A DNA stretch of 64,000 nucleotides from Henckelia pumila (taxonomy: Eukaryota > Streptophyta > Magnoliopsida > Lamiales > Gesneriaceae). This document shows positions 55,550-64,000 of the stretch, piece by piece. The DNA lies in contig NC_133121.1 in assembly GCF_033568475.1 (NCBI RefSeq), forward strand, positions 77,954,589-78,018,588. The letters are read 5' to 3'. Position numbers and translations under genes: made by a program. The notes below the pieces were generated by a model. That model saw only the letters and a program-made list of their open reading frames with translations. It searched no databases and had not been told where the DNA came from. Each line of letters starts with the position of its first letter. Position 1 is the first letter of the stretch.

Positions 55550-57887
55550 TTAGAAGCCGCCCTCTCTCTCCCATTTTTTCTCAAAATAAATTGGCCACCT
55601 TCTCCTCCTTGCTCCAGCCGCCGCCGCCGCCGCTGCCGCCCTCCACCACAGCCGCCGTTGCCGGGAAGTCGTCTAGGGAGGTTTAGCTAGGGTGTGGTCA
55701 AGTGTTCCAGCCCTTTCCCCTCTTCATTTTCGTTTTTTTGGTTATTTACAAGTCAAAGGCAAGTATAAACATTTTCTTGGGCATTCTAGCAAGCTATTTA
55801 TTTTCTTGTGCTAAACCTCTATTTAAATTTTGAAATGCCTATGTTTTTTACATGTATGGTTTCGGTTTTAAGCAATTTTCAGTGGGGGTTATGTTTAAAT
55901 TTTGGATTTTTAGCTATGCATGAAGTTTAAAGTGTTGTATGGGTAAATTGTGACTTGAGACATGAAAGGTTTGATGCATATAGCAAATTTTTGAATTTTC
56001 CAGAAGTGTGTATGCCCAAATTTCGAGTTTCATATGATGTTTGGGCTGTTTTTGAAGTATATAAGTATATTTTATTGGTTGGCAATTGGTCTTGATTGAT
56101 TACTCATGAGTTGGAGGCTTTTTGATGCATAATTTTGATATTTTGAATTGTGGTGTTGAAGTGTGGTAAGGGGATGCCTAGGTGTTTGTGATAAGTCCTA
56201 GGAGATGGTATCGAGTGTGTTTAGTTGTTTGGAAGAAATTTGGGGTAAGGAAATAGGTCTTGGTGGTGTTTTCTCAAGGTAGAGGTGTTGTAGAGTGAGT
56301 TTGGCTTGGACAGGGCAATTTGATTTTGGGGCAGGGGAGGATCTGGACGAGGTCTGGGCATGGCTAGGGCTAGTTCTAGGTCAAGTTCATTACGTTTTGG
56401 TCGCGTCGGTATAAAATGGGCTTGTTTCGGGTAATATTTCATCAAGTTATGGATTTTTGAAGTTAAGGTGTCGGTGCAGAATTTTGAGGGCAAAAGTGGG
56501 CTGTCCGGATTGGGTTTTTGTTCAGGTTGTATAGGCTGTCAAATGAGGTTGAAAATAGGTCATATGGTTAGTTTGTAGTGTTTGGAGAGTGTCGCTTTGA
56601 GCGGTGTCAAATTTGGCTAAGGGATGATAGAGTTAAGGGCTTTACGGTTTGGTTGCTCGGTTTAAGGCAAGGTTGAGGAAAGTAAAGAATAGTTGGGCTT
56701 GTAGCTTAGGGGCAGCCACTCACCCACCTTGCACCCATATTTTTGAGTTGAGTTCCATTTCTTAAGTTGCATATTCGTGTGCGTGATTTTCGTCTTTGAG
56801 CCAAACAATATTTTCAAATGAAGTCGTTATAAGTTCTTGCATGCTAAGTATTTTGAGTCGAGTCAAGGAAGGAAAGAAAATATTTTTGAACAAAGTAAGT
56901 TGTTTGTGACTGGACAGAGCAATGTGGGCTGAGGGATGCCTCACCCACTTGCCATAGACGTGTAGTAAGTGGCTGGGAGACATCCCAGATCCCCTACCAA
57001 AAGGGACGTGTAGTAAGCGGCCGGGTTCATCTCGGCTCCCCTACCAAAAAGGAAAGTAAAGGGGCAAATCGCGTCGGGAGAAATCTCGGCGTCTTGCCTG
57101 CATAGTGCACTGCAGCCATGATCATGATCGAAACTTGAGTCACAATTCGAGGATCTAAGTTCTAAAGCAAAAAAACAAAGTTTAAGTTTCAAGTATCAGT
57201 TGACTCGTCTCAATTTATTCAGTTTTATGTTATGCATGCGTTTCAGTTAAGTCAAAAAAGTTCAAAAGTTTCATAGCATCAGTTGGCGTGAGTTCATACT
57301 TGCATGTTGTCTCATTTCCCTTATTTCACGCATGTTTACAGTTTAAGTTTCAAAGTATATTATGTATAGTAGTTTGAGTATTGCTTGGAGTATTTTAAAA
57401 CTCTTGTTATATCATTGTTTATATTTGCTAGGTCATTAGACTCACTATGCTTGTTTGTTTGCCAGGTGAGGAGGAGTTTGTAGGGACCGAGGGGCAGGGT
57501 CCTTGAGGGGAGGTCTCCGGCGGAGCGAGGCCCTACGACCGTTGCTATTTCATGTTTCCGCACTAGTTTATGATTGTAATAAAGAGTTTAAACTTATGTA
57601 CTTTAGGTAATAGTCAGGATGTGTTTTCCCTGTGCTTAAATTTTTAGGTCTTGAAACTGTTACCGCTATCATTTTCGCAACCGTGTGGGGTTGCTTTTAC
57701 TTTGAAAGTTATGATTATCGCAGTGGTTATATTTTTGCCGCATTTATTGCGTTTGTTTAGATTGGTTGTCTGTGACAGAGAGGTTTTGCTTACTTTCAAA
57801 AAAGTCATGGCAATTTTTTTTTTTAAAAAAAAAATCCTTAACTTCTTTTATTATTTATTTAAGTATAGAGGTTAGGGTCGTTTCTGT
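55550..57887 (+). mobile_element. Right part of the old LTR interrupted by Harbinger
   Basis: It continues the sequence left of 37617. It has a CCGCCGCCGCCGCCGC stretch (55620), long non-coding DNA, and the GGTCATTAGACTCACTATGC..GGTGAGGAGGAG block (57430-57475) also seen in the solo LTR at 11944-14691. A primer-binding site follows at 57888, so this is a 5' LTR in plus orientation. Confidence 0.65.
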
Positions 57888-57903
57888 TGGTATCAGAGCA
57901 CGG
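57888..57903 (+). other. Primer-binding site (initiator tRNA-Met type)
   Basis: TGGTATCAGAGCACGG directly follows the LTR, in the standard position. Confidence 0.8.
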
Positions 57904-58928
57904 TCTTGGTTTGGGCTGAGCCTACTGCCGGTTGTCGAAACTCAGAGGATCTCGCCTCAAGGTCTGTAAGTTTTAATAAATTTTATATGGTAGTCGTAAT
58001 TGATTTATTGTTTTAAATGTTTTGATGTCATATTTTTAAGAATTTTTTTTATAATAGATGTTTAAATCCTTTAAATGTGTAATTTCAGTGTTTAATTTTG
58101 TTTAAAAATTTCTTTTAGTAGTTTAAAGTGTGCCATTCAAATGTTTATTTTTTTTTAGCATGCGACTTCAATTTAAACGAAGTTGGTGTACCAATATTCC
58201 TTCCAGTTTTGGACAGTACAGGAGAATTGTTTGAGTTATTAGGCAGTGTTAACAATTCTTGATGAGATTGTAGGAGTTGGTTGAAAACATTAAACTTGCG
58301 CATTAGAAAATATTAATTGATGTGTCCTTGTAGTAATTTATTCTCTTATGGATGGAATTTAGTCGGATAAACTAAGTGTATAGTTTGCTTAGAAATTTAT
58401 AGATGTATGTTTTGTCAGTTAAGTTGTGAATCGAACTGGTGTGAAGACTTGAGGTATATACTTTGTTATATTATTATGGATAGTTTGAGTTTTTCTTTTG
58501 TTATATGGGGAAATATGATTTTAAAAATAGTGAGTCGGTTACTATGAGCCTTTCAATTATATGAACTATTATTCCGATCATTAATTCCTTTTTCATCTTT
58601 TGTGTTCATATCCATTGCAACGAATACTTTTGAGTATCCAAAATTTATTTGCACATCCTTTGTTCATTTATGGATTCGTATGTCATCAGTCAACGTTGTA
58701 TTCTGCTACTTTGACATAGGTTGAACTTTTAATAAGAATTTATTCTTATCTTACATTTCTTGAAATTTTTCTTCGGTTCTAGAGTCACATGTTGATGTGA
58801 GTGAGATTCATTTTGTCCTTATTTTTGGTGATCTACTTATTTTGTGGTTGATATTCGAATATGTCTTGGGACCGTTGTTTCCCCTGATTATTGACTTGTG
58901 TGGACTTCTCTCGACTGAAGTCACATCG
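57904..58928. other. Non-coding retrotransposon leader remnant
   Basis: Follows the PBS but shows no gag or pol frame. About 1 kb of AT-rich sequence reaches the next LTR, so the rest of this element was deleted or displaced by the Gypsy insertion. Confidence 0.5.
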
Positions 58929-60954
58929 TGTGAGACCTCGGTTCTAAACATCAAACTAAACTCGGATTGAATAAAAAAATAAGCAAACAAGATCCAAGAT
59001 TTAAAAGTAAGAATTTTTTTTTTATCCTCGCTCGAGCGGCAAGACAAGCCCGCTCGAGCGAACAATGTTCTGCCCACTTGCCAAGAAAAACTCTCGCTCG
59101 AGCGGGGAAGCACCCTCGCTCGAGCGAAAAGGGTTCTATCACGCACACAGAAAAATGCCCGCTCCAGCGAGCACCAACTGCCACTCGAGCGAGACCAGGA
59201 CTGAGTCAAAAATCCAGCATTTAGCTCAACCAATCCAAAATAAAACAAATCCATTCTCAACATGCATACATGACCAAAACAACATTCAAACATAACATGG
59301 TTCATAATACATGTAACGACAACCTTCAGTCCACGATACTCGTAGGATCGATACAACAGAAACGACGAGTTCGAATCTAAACATGCTATGAAACATAAAC
59401 TAGATTGGCATGCTGATTTGACTTCTAAACCGAGTCTCACTTCTACTTCTTGCCCTCGAAGCTAACCAGGTCTTCGCTGACTTGATCCTGCCCCATCTGT
59501 TGCCAAGTACACATACAAAACAAAGCAACAGCTGGATAAACCGGTGAGAAAGATACTCCCAGTAAAAGCAACATAACAAGTAATACAATTAATAAACATG
59601 CTTTCAAGGCAATACGTAATCACTATCAACGTAATGAAATTCATGTCTTTAAATCGGGATATCAATTCTGATAAACGAGGGGTTGCTATTGTGCTTTTGG
59701 GATCCTGAGGATGAGATCACGTGACGACTCACCGACTCTCTCAATCGAGGTGGTGCCACGTATCCCACTCTTCTAGACTTTGAACAACTATAATGAGTTA
59801 CTAGCACTAGGCGAGACGGCTACGACCTAGGCCACTCAGATTATAGCTCCCAAACGTCTAAAAAAAAAAGGGCTGTTCTGCCCGCTGAAATCAAAGTTGG
59901 CTCAAGATGCATGCATAACAGAAACATAAAACGTAAGCCACATAACCAATCTCAATCAATCAACAAAATACAGTTCCACATGCTAGAACAATATTGATGC
60001 AATATGTGATTTTAAGGGAAACTCGAGAACCAACTGTCCCGGGTATGCTATCCCGCTAACGATGGCTGCTTTTACCTTTCAATGCAAGTAGTTCCAACTC
60101 TGGATAAGTTACAATAAAAAGGTTATATCAGAAACTATACAACCTAACAACAATATCGGCTCAAGGTAATCTCTTTACCGATTCTTCGTCAAACTCTAGA
60201 CGATCGACTGCTGCTTCTCTATCTCGAAAACTCCAAACGAATCTGTACGGAGACAAAAAATGATCAACAACAACGAACAAACCCAATGCCCAAAGTTCTA
60301 CAACTCAAACACGGTTCAAAATCCTCAAAACTCAAACCGGCGGCATAACGGCTATAAACGATTATACCGGAAACGCAGACAGCAGTTCAATATCGATAAC
60401 AACTCGAATCAATGCTAATACAACAAAAACAAGGCAATTCCAACAAATCCCAAAAACCTCATTTTCAAAAATAACTTTAGAAAATCATAACAAATCCGAA
60501 CGTCGCTCTATTTCAAAACCGACAGATAATAAAAGACCAGAACTCCGTCAAGAACAACATACTCGAATCTCAATCGATTCTAACAACATCCGAAAACTAG
60601 AATGTATCTGATCGTAGAAAAACTTACGATATAACGGAGCTCTTGCTGCAGTGATCTCTAATCTGCCTTCAGAAATAAATTCCAACGGCCGGATCGAGCT
60701 CGGACTAAAATCTGGAAGCTCAAAAACAAAAAGGGGCGGTTTCAATGGAGAGGAATCAAGTTGGAGAAGATGACAGGATGGTTGGACAAGTCAATGGAGT
60801 GTACATAATATATAAAACTCAAAATTTGCACTTTAGTTCCTGAAAAATCTAAAATTTGCAAAATGGACCCTGATCAAAATCAAGTCGGCTCTTGAACTCT
60901 GTAATCTCCAATTAACTCAAATAAAATCATTTAAGATAAAAACGGGGCGTTACA
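58929..60954 (-). repeat. 3' LTR of the minus-strand Gypsy element
   Basis: On the minus strand it starts TGTAACGCCCCG and ends GAGGTCTCACA, about 2,026 bp. A purine tract (complement of CTCCCCCACTAAGAAG) precedes it. Near its end it has repeated CTCGCTCGAGCGG-type palindromes (59030-59195). A 210-codon open frame across it is judged accidental. Confidence 0.85.
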
Positions 60955-61051
60955 ATTCTCCCCCACTAAGAAGAGATTTTGTCCTCGAAATCAATAGAAT
61001 CACAACTCATAAGATAGAATAAAGAACTAAAGACTATAAGAAGAACTCACG

Positions 61052-64000
61052 TCATCCGAATAACTCAGGAAAACGTTGTCTCATGTCGGATTCTGTCTCC
61101 CAAGTTGCTTCCTCAACGTCGTGACGGCTCCACTGCACTTTCACCAATGGAATCAACTTGGTCCTGAGTTGCTTCTCCTTCCGATCAAGGATCTGAATCG
61201 GTCGCTCAAAGTAGCTCAGAGTCTCATCTAACTCGGCTTCGTCAGGCTGAAGAATATGAGAAGGATCTGGATGATACTTCTGCAGCATAGAGACGTGAAA
61301 AACATCGTGAATACCAGATAAAAACGGAGGAAGTTCAAGTCTGTAGGCAAGATCGCCTATCTTCTCGAGAATCTCGTACGACCCGATGAATCTCGAAGAT
61401 AACTTCCCTCTCTTCCCAAATCTAACGGTGCCTCTAAAAGGTGAAATCTTCAGAAAGACTCGGTCTCCCCGATCGAAACTCAAAGGTATGCGTCTGACAT
61501 TAGCATACTTCGCCTGTCTATCCTGAGCTGACTTCATTCTAGACTGAATGATCTTAACTTGCTCTGCCATATCTCTAAGCATATCCGGTCCCAAATCAGG
61601 TGACTCGGACAAATCATCCCAAAACAAAGGAGATCGGCACTTCTTGCCGTACAAAGCCTCAAAAGGTGCCATACCGATACTCGCTTGGAAGCTGTTGTTG
61701 TAAGAAAACTCGACAAGAGGCAAAGAATCTTGCCAACTAGTTCCAAAGTCTAGCACTACCGCTCGAAGCATATCCTCTAACGTCTGGATAGTCCGCTCTG
61801 ACTGTCCATCGGTCTGAGGATGATAAGGTGTACTCAGATGCAAACGAGTACCAAGTGCCTCCTGCAGACTGTGCCAGAAGTGCGAAGTGAATCTAGGGTC
61901 TCGGTCTGAAATGATCGACTTCGGCACCCCATGCAATCTCACAACATTGCTAACATATAACTCAGCCATCTGATTATGACGATATGTCATCCTGTACGGA
62001 ATAAAACAAGCAGACTTCTTCAATCGATCGATCACTACGCAAATAGCATCGCATCCTCGAACAGATCGCGGTAGCTTCGTGACGAAATCCATAGAAATGT
62101 GATCTCATTTCCATTTAGGAACAGATAGACTGTGCAATAGACCACCCGGTCGCTTCCGCTCTACTTTCACTTGCTGGCAGTTCAAACATCGAGATACAAA
62201 CCTCGCAACATTGCTCTTCATTTTCTTCCACCAGAACTGATTCTTCAGATCGTTGTACATCTTACGACCTCCAGGATGAACACTGAACCGACTGCAATGA
62301 GCCTTTCGGAGAATACGCTGCCTCAACTCCGAAATATCAGGCACAACAATACGGTTATTCACAAACAAAACGCCATCTCTAACCTGGAATTCAGACTGAT
62401 GCCCAGATCTGACTTTCTATACTGAAACTTGAACGCTCGGATCAGATCTCTGTGCCTCTTTGATCGCAATCAACAACTCCGGCTCGGCTTGAATAGTAAA
62501 CACTCTGATAGTCTTCCTATCTGTTTCAAACTCCAAACCAGAAGTGCAACATTCGTCGATCAACTGAGAAACACCGATAGTAGAAAGAGATAACGAACAA
62601 AGTTTTCGACTCAAGGCATCTGCAACTACATTCGACTTTCCCGGATAATACTTGATTTCACAGTCAAAATCCTTCAACAGATCTAACCATATTCTCTGTC
62701 TCATGTTCAGTTCTGCCTGTGAAAACAAGTACTTAAGACTCTTATGATCAGAAAAGATCTCAAATGACTCACCGTAAAGATAGTGACGCTAGATCTTCAC
62801 AGCAAAAACAATCGCAGCTAGTTCAAGATCATGAACCGGATAATGAGTCTCGTGCGGCTTCAGCTGCCTCGATGCATATGCTATCACATGCTTATGCTGC
62901 ATAAGAACACAGCCCAAGCCTCGGTTAGAAGCATCACAATAGACTATGAAACCTCCAGTACCCTTCGGAATAGAAAGAATTGAAGCACTGGTCAGTCTCC
63001 TCTTCAGATCAACAAAGCTAGCCTCGCAATCTGCAGTCCAGATAAAAGGCGCATTCTTCTGTGTCAGCTGGGTAATCGTCTTGGCAATAGACGAGAAACC
63101 CTCGATGAATCGGCGATAATAACCAGCTAAACCCATAAAGCTTCGGAGCTCAGGTACTGATGTTGGTCTAGGCCAATTCATAACCGCTTCAATCTTGCTG
63201 GGATCGACAGAAATCCCATCTCCAGAAATAATATGACCGAGAAAGACAACTTGATCCAACCAGAATTCACATTTAGACAGCTTGGCAAACAATTGCTCAA
63301 CTCGCAAAATCTGCAAGACGATTCTCAAGTGCTCTGCATGGTCAGTATGATTCTTTGAATAGATAAGAATATCATCGATGAAGATAATGACAAACTCATC
63401 TAAATAACGCTGAAAGATACGGTTTATCAAACCCATAAAAACCGCTGGAGCATTAGTCAAACCAAACGGCATGATTATAAACTCAAAGTGACCATACCTC
63501 GTTCTGAATGCGGTCTTAGGAACATCTTCCTCTCGCACTCTCAGCTGATGATAACCTGATCTCAGATCAATCTTTGAGTAGACAGAAGAACCCTGCAGCT
63601 GATCAAAAAGTTCATCTATTCGGGGTAAAGGATACTTGTTCTTGACTGTAGCCTGATTCAGTTGACGGTAGTCGATATAGAGCTGCATAGAACCATCCTT
63701 CTTCCGAACAAAAAGAACAGGAGCACCCCAAGGCGATACACTAGTTCTGATGTATCCCTTGGCAATCAAATCCTCAAGCTGCTCCTTCAACTCTCTTAGT
63801 TCAATAGGTGCCATACGATAAGGAGCTTTGGAGATGGGTTGAGTACCTGGCACTAAGTCGATGTTGAATTCAATCTCTCGAATATGCGGCAATCCAAGAA
63901 CATATTCCGGAAACACATCAGCAAAATCTCTAACCACTGGTATATCAACCAATTCAGGGCTATATTTCAGTACATCAACTGCATAAACCAAAAATCTCTC
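61052..64000 (-). pseudogene. Gypsy pol: RT, RNase H, integrase, chromodomain-like end; three stops
   Basis: Read from the right: protease/RT linker ([17 protein letters not shown]), RT with [40 protein letters not shown] and an intact FIDD box, RNase H ([30 protein letters not shown]), integrase zinc finger (FSVHPGGRKMYNDL to CLNCQQVK) and core (MDFVTKLP, ISDRDPRF, DGQSERTIQTLEDML), then PLVKVQW..EEATWETESDM ending PELFG and stop at 61052. Stops break it after AVKI (about 62788, normally tryptophan), near 62416 (normally glutamine), and near 62104 (normally in KWEH). Each can arise by one G-to-A or C-to-T change. Truncated by the window. Confidence 0.92.

Larger units (their letters stand above)
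58929..64000 (-). mobile_element. Ty3/Gypsy chromodomain element (Tekay-like), running off the right edge
   Basis: It comprises the 3' LTR (58929-60954), a polypurine tract and pol on the minus strand. Gag, protease and the 5' LTR would lie to the right of 64000. Its pol is related to that of the plus-strand Gypsy at 18327-34947 but clearly diverged, and the LTRs are unrelated. Confidence 0.9.

Noticed and set aside
58808..59440. A 210-codon open frame on the minus strand
   Set aside because: It lies in the 3' LTR of a Gypsy element across repeated palindromes, with no recognisable domain or conserved start context.

Overview
This window looks like nuclear DNA of a eudicot plant. It is AT-rich, has spliced genes with U2-type introns, and most of it is nested transposable elements. 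One host gene appears complete: a four-exon WUSCHEL-related homeobox gene of the WOX1/STENOFOLIA/MAEWEST clade (7612-10110, 326 aa). It is recognised by its WOX homeodomain, WUS box and clade-specific C-terminus. No tRNA, rRNA or CRISPR array was seen.

Layout, left arm: 1-2683 is the right-hand part of a CACTA DNA transposon that holds an MLO-like exon and an unrecognised spliced gene fragment. Its terminus lies directly against 2684-4142, a decayed PIN1-clade auxin-efflux-carrier gene. The element therefore seems to have landed in PIN exon 1, and the PIN N-terminus should lie beyond the left edge. 4143-7611 holds MITEs and short tandem repeats upstream of WOX1. Downstream are a perfect 79-bp-stem hairpin (11778-11941), a probable solo LTR (11944-14691), another MITE and a Copia LTR fragment (about 15640-16440).

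Layout, first nest (16790-36014): a decayed En/Spm-type (CACTA) element with Transposase_24-like coding remnants was hit by a Tekay-like chromodomain Ty3/Gypsy element (18327-34947, TSD AACGA). That element was in turn hit inside its pol gene by a very young Copia element (22370-32002). The Copia has 1,864-bp LTRs with only about three differences seen by eye and an unbroken 1,304-codon polyprotein.

Layout, second nest (about 36066-57890): an old LTR is split by a PIF/Harbinger element (37617-55549, TSD TTA, matching TIRs). The Harbinger carries a second gene-fragment-bearing CACTA (38309-42603, TSD CCT) in the last codons of its accessory gene. It also carries an inverted Copia array (43232-54439: LTR, internal region, LTR, truncated internal region) that has removed the 5' halves of both Harbinger genes. 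The right edge (58929-64000) is a minus-strand Ty3/Gypsy element running out of the window.

The most interesting points are these. Two CACTA elements share a 3' end but carry different captured host exons (MLO-like versus FLY-like plus HMG-CoA reductase), which suggests an active Pack-CACTA family. The hairpin is arm-perfect. WOX1 intron 1 is apparently GC-AG. The Copia element is young and possibly competent. Most premature stops in the dead elements fit C-to-T change.
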